Positions 1 through 10,745 of a stretch of DNA of 64,000 nucleotides are shown here, piece after piece. The stretch is from contig NW_026570254.1 of NCBI RefSeq assembly GCF_019649055.1, forward strand, positions 868,001-932,000, given 5' to 3'. This DNA comes from Paramacrobiotus metropolitanus. Taxonomy: Eukaryota; Tardigrada; Eutardigrada; Parachela; Macrobiotidae. Position 1 is the stretch's first letter. Each line of letters begins with the position of its first letter. Under the pieces are notes generated by a model. That model was given only the letters and a program-made list of their open reading frames with translations. It ran no database searches and was not told the DNA's origin. The position numbers and the translations under genes are program-made.

Positions 1-133
1 GGTGATCGCAGCAGGCTATATTTGCTGTGATTTCTAAGCCTTATAGTTTATACGATCTGACAGTATATTGATTTTGACTTTTGAGTACTATTTCTGCATA
101 CTTGTGGTTTTTTGAAATTTATTTTTCTTCTAG

Positions 134-3100
134 ATGAGAGTTTTTTCGAACTGCGGGGATTAGTAGGCGGTGTCTATGCTGCGTTCCTCCCTGGTGTGGC
201 GGCTGCTTGTGCGAACGTTATAACGCAGCCCGCTTCATCGGCTTACATTGGCCAGAAGATCTTTGTTGAAGTTCTGGGATGCTTGTCCAGTGTATTATGT
301 TTGATATTCGTAAACGTCCAAAGCATGTCGGGGACCACCGAACTCGCTGCCGTTTCAAACGATATCTCCGTTACAGTCCCGTCAACGGGCTGCCGCAGTG
401 ATGAATGGGTGCGGCAAGCACAGCCGAAGCTCGAAATAATTTTCCGGCTTGTGTTTTCGCTATCCAAGAACGACTCTCCAGAAGTGCTGCTGGCATTGGC
501 AGACTTTTGTCACACCATTATTAAGAACTGTTCAACGTGCGTCAGTCGATAGTTGAGCATGCTCTATTGTTGTTTGATCTTTTCATTTTTGTAGGAAATT
601 GTCGGAAATTTCCGGAATACTTTTGCGAGTGTTGGTGGCTTTGTCCCAGGACGAAAATCCGCATGCCAAAGAAGCTGCGAAAAAGCATTTGTTGGATATT
701 TCGATTTTGGATGACAAAATGGAATTAGCTTGGATGCGAGAATTCGCAGAGGAGGATTTTGTGAAGTTGCTGGACAGTTTGCCACAACCCAAGGAGAATT
801 CTGAAGAATCTCTGGTCTCACAGCTCAGATTAACCATTGGATACATCCAATTCTTTGGTGAGACTGAAGACCGTGATTCTATTCCAAATCCTTTGCTCAG
901 AAAAATATTGACTGATGTTTACATTTTCTGGTTGTTCTTTAGACTGTACAATACAAAAACTCCTTTCTTATGGGGATTTCGAAGAACGTTTAGCGGGTTT
1001 GCTGATAAACATTGGCAAATTAGACGAACGAATGTTCGATATTTGGGAAGCAGCACATGATACCGGTACATTGTGAAGACGTAAATTTCCATTTATCTGA
1101 AAACTTATTTATTTCCACGTAAAGGGAAATCTATCAATTTCCATTTACGTACTTTGTTACTGTGTGATTGCACATCATTGCAGTTGGCTAGAAACATGGT
1201 CTTGTAACTTTATTTGACATTTTTAGGTAGACCTTATAGCTTTCAGTTTTTAAAGGCTCAAAAAAGTCAAAACGCCTTCTTGGAGTTGATTGCTGCGTTA
1301 ACGAAATGCGAGGTTGGGAACGCACTGATCGCGCACTTGCTGCGCAAAGTGGACAAGGCTGACCAGCAAAGAAACGAAGCGTTGTTGGTGATCAACCACC
1401 TTTTGCCAACGCTCAGTAATAAAATGGATACCTACGTCGGCATCGCCGACGTGGAATCTGTACTGGAGTCGTACATGTCATGCGAAATATGGGATTTCAC
1501 CACTTCCTCCCATGCGATTGCTTTGTCACAAAAGTGTATTGGTGAGGGAGATTTGCCTAACGACACCAGGAATTCAGCCTCAAGGAAATTAAGCGGCAGT
1601 TAATGGGATTATGCTTATTGATAGACGGGATCGGAGAATTGTCTGTAAGTCTACACCATAACGCTGCAGTATGAGTGAGCATACACTTTTGTGTTGTTTG
1701 CGAGGGAAGACAATAAAGCTGGTGAGCAGTGCACGTGTTTAAGTTTTTGTGTTCTAATTTGACAATTGCGGATACTCTAAGCGTTTGATTTTGCAGAAGT
1801 GTGGAAACTTCGACCAGTATCTTCACCGAACCTTGTACAGCCTTCTGGAAAAGACCGTTGCTGAAATGCCTGTTATCGCTAACAGAGCTAAAAGGACTCT
1901 AAGCATTGTAGCTGCCACCTGCGGATATTCTTCGGCATCTGACCTGATAAAAGACAACACAGAAGTGATCATTAATCCTATTCTGATTAGGTTCCGACAT
2001 ATTCATCGCCACCCCAAAACCGTTTTTGCCGTGAGAGCTTTAATATCGCACTTGGAAGTTGAATCCATGCCGGTTGTGGCTAAACTGGTGCAGCGTGTAC
2101 TGGAGAAGTTGGACGAGTACCATAACGTTGCCGCTTTGCCTTTTGTAACAGTTCTGGATGCTGTTGTTACTCGGATTAGCCAATGGTATCCTGTCGCACC
2201 GCGACCGGAACAATTAAAAGAGGATCCCATTGCAGCCGGGGTGGATTACTTGATGAAGGGGTGCTATGAAAATGCAAGCGCAGCGAAACAAACAGAAGTC
2301 AGTTGTGATTCGCACAGTGGGATAAATTCTGGCTGTGACGGCGGAGATGTTGGTGAAAATGATTGTGATGATGAATCTGAGATTTTGGCAGATGAAGAGA
2401 AGACGGAATTACCGCCGTACGTTGTGGCGGTTTCCGAGGTATTGTGATGTTATTATATTGATGTTAAGATGCAAGATATTAAGTGAAGCATTCAAATTGC
2501 ATGCATTATTCAAAGATAAATGAACTTTATTGTTTTCATACGCTTCTGTTTCTTACGGCTCTGACATTGCCTTATAGCTATTTTATAGGAAACAATGAAT
2601 GACAAAGATCTCTTTTTCAGATCTTGAAGCGCTGTGCTTATATTCTGCCGGTTGAGGCAAGAAATTTGCGATCGGTCGTACTGGATGTGATGTGTGTTGG
2701 ATGTACTGTTCTGTCTGAATGGAAAGATCAGCTTTTACCAGTTGTACATAAAATCTGGCAGTCAATTATTATGTTGCATAGATCCTCGGACTTTCTGATA
2801 ATTCGAAAGGTGGGTTTCTAGCAGTTTTCTTGCGTTCATAGTTTTTCAACATTCGAAACGCGAATTGTGTTATACGCACATATGAATACTTACGCTAATG
2901 ATGCGTTTTTAGGCTTTTCGCTGTTTAACCGTAATGGCTGCTGTCGGAGGCTCTTTTCTCCGGCATCGAGTTACGAAAGAAGCGTTACCCATCATTTGCC
3001 GATTTTTGGGTGAACAATGTCAAAAGGGGTAATTTGTGAATAACATAATCCAAATAGCCTTGCACGCTAATCACACAGGCATTGTATATGGGAACTATTT

Positions 3101-3609
3101 TTTCTTGATGTGTTTTAGGCTGAAGTCTAAAACAGACAGCACTGGGGCAGTGCGGCAACTGCAACTGACATTTCTTGAAAGCTTGCCGGCACTTCTAAAG
3201 GCAATCGAAGCTGAGGACACTTCGTACGACGTACTTGCGAATGCTGTCGTTGGTTACTTGGACCGTCGACAATCCAAGGCATTAAACGAATCCGCTGTAT
3301 CATTTTTTAAAAAGATGGCCATTTGGCAACCCGATATAATTTATATCAAAATGCTAGAACTGCGATCCATCCGGCCTGGCGTGGAGTTTGCTAAACCAGG
3401 TTTAAAGCTGTTAAAAGTAAGTACTACTACCCAGTAGTGTACCGTTGCATGCTGTTACCAAATACCAAATCTGTTCTCTACAGCGTTAATTCAAAAATCA
3501 GTTGCAGATTGCACAATGCAAAATGGATGTTATGGTGGATGAAGAGCATATTTGCGAAATCGAAGCCGTGATACCGTGTTCCCGAGCAGGGAGTGGATAC
3601 GTTGCTTAA
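134..3609 (+). CDS. TTI1: TELO2-interacting protein 1 (TTI1), 3' part; gene begins before the window
   Basis: TTI1 is a HEAT-repeat scaffold that with TELO2 and TTI2 forms the TTT complex, which with HSP90 matures PIKK kinases (mTOR, ATM, ATR, DNA-PK, SMG1). Visible exons: 134-536, 595-857, 943-1063, about 1227 to about 1540, 1570-1644, 1799-2438, 2621-2809, 2913-3028, 3119-3416 and 3508-3609 (stop TAA). They give amphipathic HEAT-like helices and the conserved C-terminal blocks: LLPVVHKIWQS followed by an AFRCLTVMAAVGGSFLRHRV segment, then a QLQLTFLESLPALLKA segment, as in animal TTI1. An acidic linker rich in D/E lies near 2330-2400. The first visible exon opens with a splice acceptor, so N-terminal exons lie upstream. 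All junctions work except the one between about 1540 and 1570, where no ordinary intron keeps the frame. Family call is from remembered conserved blocks. Confidence 0.82.
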
Positions 3610-4484
3610 TTGTTAACTGCATTCTGACAACCGTTTGTACTTGATATACTGCAGCATTACTGATTGATCCTATTGAGTCCAAAAAATGCTAAATGAAATG
3701 TTGCACTTCGCAGTCGTTTGATATGCAACTTCGTCCCGGAAATGAATGATATCCCTCTTGTCTTTCTCGGATTGAACCTAAATGTTCAACTTTGGAAATT
3801 AAAGGAATAAATTTGTCGGTGTGACAATCGATTATCAGAGAGACGAACGTAACGAAAGTTTCCGTAACGAAACGGGCTTGGTGAACGCAAAATGCACCCC
3901 AGATTGCATTTCTTTCGTAATTTAGATGCTGTGCATGTTTTAAATATTTTTATTTAATGATTTACTTTTCAGCTGAGAAATTATTCGGTACGCCTTGCGA
4001 TATTGCTTTCGTGTAAATAATTGTTGGAAAGTATGAAATAATGAGAATTGACTTTGGTTGAGTTGGACTTTTTCCTTTTAGTGGTCAGATTCAAAATCTT
4101 ATCAGTTGAAATTTCGAGATTTAAATACAGTAATAAACCACCTGCAGGAGTTTTGCCAACCGCCTCGGTAGTGGCCTCCAACGTGTATTTCGAGCCTGTG
4201 AACGAAGAGCGCTGAAAACAGCAGTACATGTGTGTTGTCACAGCCACCTGGTGTTCCTTTTCCGACGAATATTGTTGCCGTTTTATAGCGCTTCTAATTT
4301 CTGTTCCACGTGAAGTAATTCATTATTCCACTTCCAGCACTATTGCCATTTGTAGTACTTGATGTTTGGCTGTTATTCTGATGACATATTGCGAAATTCT
4401 GACTTGTTAACGGAATCATAATTGATTTTCTGATGTATTACGAACGCCTGAACCTGGTTAGGTCTGGGCAACCAGGTCAGAGAA
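3610..4484. other. Intergenic TTI1-SPCA: 3' UTR and presumed pump promoter
   Basis: No convincing coding exon on either strand. It should contain the TTI1 3' UTR and the 5' UTR and promoter of the pump gene. No clear TATA box was recognised. Confidence 0.5.
3806..3811 (+). terminator. Candidate poly(A) signal of TTI1
   Basis: AATAAA about 200 bases after the TTI1 stop codon and before the SPCA start. Position only; no cleavage evidence. Confidence 0.4.
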
Positions 4485-7400
4485 ATGCTGAAAGAAATGA
4501 AGTCAGACGAAGCGTGCACTCTTTCGGTGGAAGAAGTTACGCGCACTCTGGAGACCGATCTTGACAATGGCTTGTCTGATTACGAAGTCAGCGAGCGGAA
4601 GAAAGTGCATGGGTACAACGAATTCAGCGAGAAGGAAGAAGCGCCCATATGGCAGAAATATCTTGAGCAGGTAAAAAGCAGTTCACGGTTTGGATAGCGT
4701 GCTGCAGTTCCTCGCACACTTACAGTATTGTTGTTCCAGTTCAAAGATCCCTTGATTGGACTACTTTTGATCTCCGCGGCTATCAGTTTATTTATGCGAC
4801 AGTTTGATGATGCGGTTAGCATCACCGTCGCAATTATTATTGTGGTGTCAGTGGGATTCGTGCAGGTATGTCTTGTGCGATTCGTCGTTTTTGAATTTAA
4901 AAATTCCTCAATATCTGTTATTTGCTCATGCGATGGTTACGCTCTTCTGTCAAAACTCCGATTTAGTAAAAGGAATATTGGTTAGAGACTAAGCTGTGCA
5001 TTTTATCGAAGCTGCATTTTTTAGGAGTATCGATCAGAAAAATCTCTTGAAGCACTGAAGAAACTGGTGCCACCAAAATGCAACTCCGTGCGCAATGGAC
5101 AGCTGGACACGTTCTTGGCACGCGAACTGGTTCCCGGAGATATTGTGGAAATTCGCACGGGCGATCGGGTGCCTGCCGATGTTCGGCTATTCGAGGTAAT
5201 TGAACATGCCACTGCGCTCTTGCGCTGGTAGATGGAATGTTTATTGCAAGCACATGCGCGAATGCCGCGGGGTATTCTGGTTTCCTCAGTAAAAATACCG
5301 TTACAATACCCTACCACGATCACCAAATGGTACTGAACTCGTGGTTAGTTTTATAAGGAATAAAATTATGTGGAAAAAGAATTTACATAATATATAAACC
5401 GAATAGTGCGATTACAGTAATAGTATGTATTAATTTCTAAATTAAGTAACTGGTAGGTAGTAAGTAGAGCTGTAGTTTTTTTTATTTAAATCAATCATGA
5501 ATTATCAGTGTTGAGAAAAATTGCTGCTGTTACGTTATTAGGCATTTGAAATGATAAAATATTAACACAAATTTCACGGTGTGCTTTTACACGGTATATT
5601 ATTTCGACGGCTTGAAAAGTTTGTTTTGGTGTTGTTCCCAAGGACATGACGTGTGTATGTATGTGCTGGATTGTATGCGTAATTTATAAATGTAACCCTG
5701 TGTACTTTGTACGATGGATTTAAATTGAAATACATAGATTAGACTTGTTAGATTGTGCTGGTTTTGCATTAATTGCTTTTACTAATCATAAAATGCACTT
5801 ATAGGCAAATGATCTCACGATTGATGAATCGAGCTTTACCGGTGAAAATGAACCGTCAAGAAAGACGTCGATCGTGCTGCCATTCCAGGCGGGAAAACGG
5901 AGTGTTCAGGAGAAAATTAACATTGCATTTATGGGAACGCTGGTGCGATCTGGCAATGGGAAAGGCATTGTCATAGGCACTGCCGAAAGTTCTGAATTTG
6001 GAGAACTGTATCAAAAGATGAAGGATGTGGAATCCCCGAAGACACCACTTCAAGTCAGCATGGATAATTTAGGGAAACATATTTCCATTTACTCCTTCGG
6101 AGTGATCGTGATAATTGTCTTTATTGGCTATCTGCAAGGAAAACCGATTGTAGAGATGTTTACAATAGGAGTCAGGTGGGTGCAGCTGTGTGTGTACCGG
6201 TAGTATGTCTATACACGCTGTGCATGCAGACAGCAGTAGAGTTTACCTATTTTGAATATGGTTCATCTTTTTTGTTAGAAAACGTTTAAACAAAAGTATT
6301 GTATTGATTTTTGTACCTATTTGCGAATTTATGTGCCTGCCATCAGTGTATGATTTTGTGAAATATTTGTTAAGGGTTCGAATAGCTTTTCGGAAGTAAG
6401 TTTTGTATTCGCGTTTCGTATTCGCGTTTTGTATTTGGGTTCAGTAGCTGTTCGGAAGTAAGTTTTGTATTCGCTTTTCGGAAGTAAGTTTTGTTTTTGT
6501 TTTGTATCTTGCAGCCTAGGTGTCGCAGCGATTCCCGAAGGCCTGCCGATCGTAGTCACAGTAACGCTTGCTCTGGGTGTGATGCGCATGGCTGGAAAAA
6601 ACGCTATTATTAAGCGCTTGCCAACGGTAGAAACCTTGGGTTGCTGTAACGTTATTTGCTGTGATAAGACCGGAACGTTGACGTGTAATGAAATGACCGT
6701 AACCTGCATATACACGGCTGACTCTCAGTTTGCGGAAGTGACAGGAATTGGATATTTTGCGGAAGGGCAGGTGTTTTGCAATCGCGAAACTGTCCAGTCG
6801 AACTCACATCCTGCCTTGCGAGAACTAATCGAGGTTAAAAATTGGATTGCATCGTGGTCCTTATTTAAGCTAGCATACTTCGTTACTCAGCTGTAGGAGC
6901 CGGTACTTAAATGATTGATCTGCTCTAGGTGGGGATTTTATGCAACAATGCGACTGTTCAAAATGGATCATATCATGGTCAGCCGACGGAAGCTGCAATT
7001 CTGGTTGTTGGGCAAAAGATGGGCCTGCGAGACATGCGTGGTGATTACGTGCGCACACGGGAACAAGCCTTCACGCATGAGCAAAAATGGATGGCAGTGC
7101 GATGCGCCATCAAGGATCCTCGAACGGGCCGCACAGGAGGACAGGAATGGGAGTATGTCAAGGGTGCTCCCGAAAAAATTCTCCAGATGTGCACTCGCTA
7201 TCGTGGCGCCAACGGGTCGTCCATAATGTTTCCTAAAGATTTGGAGTTTTTTCTCAACGAAGCGAAAAGACTGTCCAAAGGCAGCGGCGATGGTATCCGA
7301 CTATTAGCGTTTGCCAGAGGACCGGACTATAGGGATCTGGAATTTATGGGGTTTGTGGGAATTCATGACCCGCCACGGGATGGAGTGCACGAAGCGGTGG

Positions 7401-8828
7401 TGCTGCTACGAGCAAGTGGAGTGCAGATAAAAATGGTCACCGGTGACGCAGAAGAAACAGCATACGCAATTGCCAATCGGCTTGGAATTTTAGAAGGTCG
7501 GCATTATGTTGGACGAGGCACACTGTCGGGTGAAATGCTGGAAAAAATGACTTCCCAGGAAGTGGAGAGAATTATTGAAGATACCGATGTATTTTATCGA
7601 GCGAGCCCTCATGACAAATTAATTATAGTCGAGGTGGGAACATTCGTTTCAAACTGTTAGTGAAATTACTGAGTCTTCAAGTCGATTTTTTCAAAATGTT
7701 ACAGATACTTTATATTGTTAAATTTATCGATATCTGCAGGCTTTGAAACGCCGAGGTAAAATCGTTGCCATGACTGGTGATGGAGTGAATGATTCGGTAG
7801 CCTTGAAAGCCGCTAATATTGGTGTGGCCATGGGAAAAGCTGGAACGGACACGTGCAAAGAGGCGGCAGATATGGTGTTGGTTGATGACGACTTCAACAC
7901 GATTGTTAAAGCCATAGAAGAAGGTCAGTCTTTGCTTAAAAAATGCAGACTTCAATAAAAGAATTTTTTGATAGGAAAGTCAATCTTTTCCAATATAAGA
8001 AATTTCGTACGATTCCAACTGAGCACTAGTGTCTCCGCGCTCGCTCTGATTGGAATATCGACAATGATGGGCAAGCACACTCCTTTGAATGCCATGCAAA
8101 TTCTGTGGATCAATATCATTATGGATGGGCCCCCTGCGCAAAGGTGGGTAGATGCAAATTGCTGTGAAAGAAACAGTCTTTACTCATCAGGCATTACTGC
8201 GATCTGACACAGTCCTTCGATTTTCATCTCGTGTCGTTTTAGTTTGGGCGTGGAACCGGTTGACCACGACGTTCTTAAGCAACCCCCCCGAAACGTGAAG
8301 GAGAACATGATTACGTTGCACTTAATTGGAAACATTATTTTATCTGCCACCATAATTATCACTGGGACGCTTTATGTGTTTGTAAAAGAAGTAAGGCATT
8401 GCAGTCATGGTATCAACTATCAAATAAAGGATTTACTAATGCCTGTTTTTCTCAACTAGATGAGCGATAATCTCATCACGCCGCGAGACACCACTATGAC
8501 CTTTACCTGTTTCGTATTCTTCGATATGTTCAACGCATTGTCCTGCCGTTCTTCCCTCAAATCTGTTTTCACAATAGGACTTTTTTCAAACAAAGCGTTT
8601 TTATTTGCTGTTTGTGGATCCCTGATTGGACAGATGCTGGTCATTTATTTTCCTCCGCTTCAGGCAGTCTTTCAGACCGAAGCTTTAACATTTTATGATA
8701 TTTGTTTTTTGGTAATGCTCACGTCGACGGTGTTTGTGGCGTCGGAGCTTAAGAAAGCACTGGAAAGATGGATGCGACGCAGGAGACCGGCTTTGTACAG
8801 CAGCTTAATGGATCCCAACATTGTTTGA
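4485..8828 (+). CDS. SPCA: Golgi Ca2+/Mn2+-transporting P-type ATPase (SPCA, ATP2C family)
   Basis: P2A-type ATPase that loads Ca2+ and Mn2+ into the Golgi lumen. Exons: 4485-4670, 4740-4865, 5025-5195, 5805-6175, 6515-6833, 6929-7633, 7740-7923, 7975-8143, 8243-8390, 8460-8828; 2748 nt, 915 aa, close to the roughly 920 aa usual for SPCA1. Visible motifs: [20 protein letters not shown] then [17 protein letters not shown] (M2/A-domain entry), DESSFTGEN (TGE dephosphorylation loop), IPEGLP (M4 ion site), CDKTGTLT (phosphorylated Asp), KGAPEKIL (nucleotide binding), [19 protein letters not shown], and [20 protein letters not shown] (hinge). The N-terminal half of M5-M6 lies in [20 protein letters not shown]. 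The motif set shows a working pump and separates it from SERCA and PMCA. The start is the first Met of an N-terminal cytosolic segment matching SPCA ([23 protein letters not shown]). Introns are small, down to 51 nt (7924-7974). Confidence 0.97.
6386..6505 (+). repeat. Short imperfect repeats in SPCA intron 5, each with a donor-like site
   Basis: The unit TTCGGAAGTAAGTTTTG occurs three times (near 6389, 6451 and 6478), partly followed by TATTCGC copies. It lies just before the acceptor at 6513-6514. Each copy contains AAGTAAGT, which resembles a 5' splice site although it is inside the intron. Confidence 0.8.
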
Positions 8829-8924
8829 ATTTCTGTACTTCAGTACCAGGAAAAAGCTTCCTTAATGTATAGTAATTATATTTTGGTTGATGCATTTTTA
8901 AATTAAGGCACGTCTGGATATCAA

Positions 8925-8930
8925 AATAAA
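8925..8930 (+). terminator. Candidate poly(A) signal of SPCA
   Basis: AATAAA 97 bases after the SPCA stop codon, within an A/T-rich stretch. Confidence 0.55.
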
Positions 8931-9881
8931 ATATATTGTTGTTATATGACAATGCTCAGCTGTTACTATCATTCACTTTGTATAACGTTTACTGAAAAGT
9001 ACCACGGCATTACGAATTTTGTTAGTCTGGTTTTGTTGTTAGATGCTCTCACGAAAATAGGAATTTGTTGCACCCGGCAAAGTGGTCATTTTATTTCCTC
9101 CCCTCAAGCTACGGTACAATCTGCGATCACAATCAGGTGTAAGTGTGTATTAAACGCATACGCATAAAATACAATAACATCAACGGGCTTAGGTCCAGCC
9201 GTCCAGTGATACTGCACCTTTGTGGGGCAGTTCATCAACAGACAGAAAATCTACAGACAATTTTGAGGCTCGACCAGAATCAAGGTTCGAAACTTTTCAA
9301 AACCTTTTAATTTTATCGTTCATCGTAAGTAAGCGTTCCTCGAAGAAACTCAAAAGGGTCCTAAAATGTCTTCAAAGAATTTTAAAACAAACAAACGAAA
9401 GCCCTGCAAAAAGTGCACTAAGTGGCCACGGTCTGTACATATACAAACAGGACATGGTGGCAGACTGGCAGTCACGTTACCACCTGTTTTGTGTCTTTGG
9501 AGACGTTCCTGCACATTATAAGTTTTTTTCAAATTTTTCACGAAGCTATGTAGTATTAAACTTTGTTCAATGTTTTTTTCAAACCAGGTTGTTTTGATGA
9601 ACCGTTCCAATCTAAATAATATTAAAATCATCGATTTGAATGTTATCATCGATTGATTTCTAGACACCTAATCTGGAACCGTGGGGTTGCCTGTGACTGG
9701 CCGTGAGTGCGCAGACAGGAACTTCAGTCCTTACTGTACTTCTTTAACACTAAACTGTATGCAATAAGCAGAAGTTTAAAGTACGGAAGGATACGGATTA
9801 TTAGGCTCAACTAAACGTGCATCAAAGTAAGTCGAAGCTGGCGACCTCGCGATTTAACGGTGTGTTTGAGGTGCTGCGATT
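8931..9881. other. Intergenic SPCA-TTI2, with a weak open stretch at about 9185-9326
   Basis: An open frame from about 9185 reads through polar residues (SSDTAPLWGSSSTDRK, then ESRFETFQNLLILSFI) to a GTAAGT donor at 9327. It could be an upstream TTI2 exon or 5' UTR, but no matching acceptor was found and the residues were not recognised. The remainder is presumed TTI2 promoter. Confidence 0.25.
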
Positions 9882-10745
9882 ATGATGGACGACTCCAGTT
9901 GCGAAGACGATAAGAAAATCCTTGCTGACCACTTTTCGAAAACCTTGGCTCCCAGCTGGTATACTAGCTCTCATTCCCTGGCAAGAATTATGTCATCGGT
10001 CTTTCGACTACTGCATGGAACCGTCGAAGCCAAACTGCTTGGTCTTGATTATCTCTGTATGATTCTTGAAGGAGTTCCACCAGATCGCCTGCAAAAAGCA
10101 GGCTATTTGGATGTCGCCTTCGATAGTATCATGCGGCTGCTCCTCATGAAGGAACTCCGACTGCTATCTCCCTCGTATGTCGCTGTGCGAAATTTACTTT
10201 TAGTGATTGATTCACTAGACCACGAAAGCAGCACAGTTCCCACAAAATTTGGACAGTTGGATAAGACTGATACCGTCTTGGTTGAATCTCTAAGGAACAT
10301 GGAGCTCTTCACTGAGCGCAGTATTCGCTCTGGTTTGCTGGATGAGACGATTTTGCTCATGGATCAAATCGGTTTGCGTTGCGGAAAGTATTTACCGCGA
10401 TTTTTGGATCTGATGGACTCTCTGATCTCCATGCAGATTTTGTGGCAGTATAGTTTGGCGTTAAAATTACTGCGAGCGGTCTTCCAGAATTGTTGGCCAG
10501 TTTGTGCAAATCATATTAACCGCATCACTCTACAGGTGATGAAAATATTGTTGGATAAGCTGGTGGCGGAAGGTACTGCTATTTATGAGGAAACTTGTCG
10601 GTTGCTGCAACTTTGTATTACGGTGGGGAATCCCGAAGAAATTAAGGCTTTCGCCGGAAATGTTCTGTCGCGAAGCCATTTTTCTCCTTGTGATATTGAT
10701 AAATTTGGTCGTGCAGTCCACTGTTCTTCTGATGTACTAGAATAA
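9882..10745 (+). CDS. TTI2: TELO2-interacting protein 2-like (TTI2), short intronless form
   Basis: TTI2 is the third subunit of the TTT complex that stabilises PIKK kinases. The single-exon 287-residue ORF matches the C-terminal half of animal TTI2: PSWYTSSHSLARIMSSVF, a VEAKLLGLDYLCMILEGVP block, then a ...RNMELFTERSI segment followed by YLPRFLDLMDSLI and ALKLLRAVFQNCWPVCANHI, corresponding to the conserved L..Lr.i....WPR region. Human TTI2 is about 508 aa, so the N-terminal HEAT half is missing or lies in an unrecognised upstream exon. The Met chosen opens an acidic leader (MMDDSSCEDDKKIL). The AATAAA poly(A)-like hexamer at 10741-10746 overlaps the stop codon. A distant member of the ARM/HEAT superfamily cannot be excluded, but the presence of TTI1 6 kb upstream makes TTI2 attractive. 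Confidence 0.72.
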   Translation: MMDDSSCEDDKKILADHFSKTLAPSWYTSSHSLARIMSSVFRLLHGTVEAKLLGLDYLCMILEGVPPDRLQKAGYLDVAFDSIMRLLLMKELRLLSPSYVAVRNLLLVIDSLDHESSTVPTKFGQLDKTDTVLVESLRNMELFTERSIRSGLLDETILLMDQIGLRCGKYLPRFLDLMDSLISMQILWQYSLALKLLRAVFQNCWPVCANHINRITLQVMKILLDKLVAEGTAIYEETCRLLQLCITVGNPEEIKAFAGNVLSRSHFSPCDIDKFGRAVHCSSDVLE

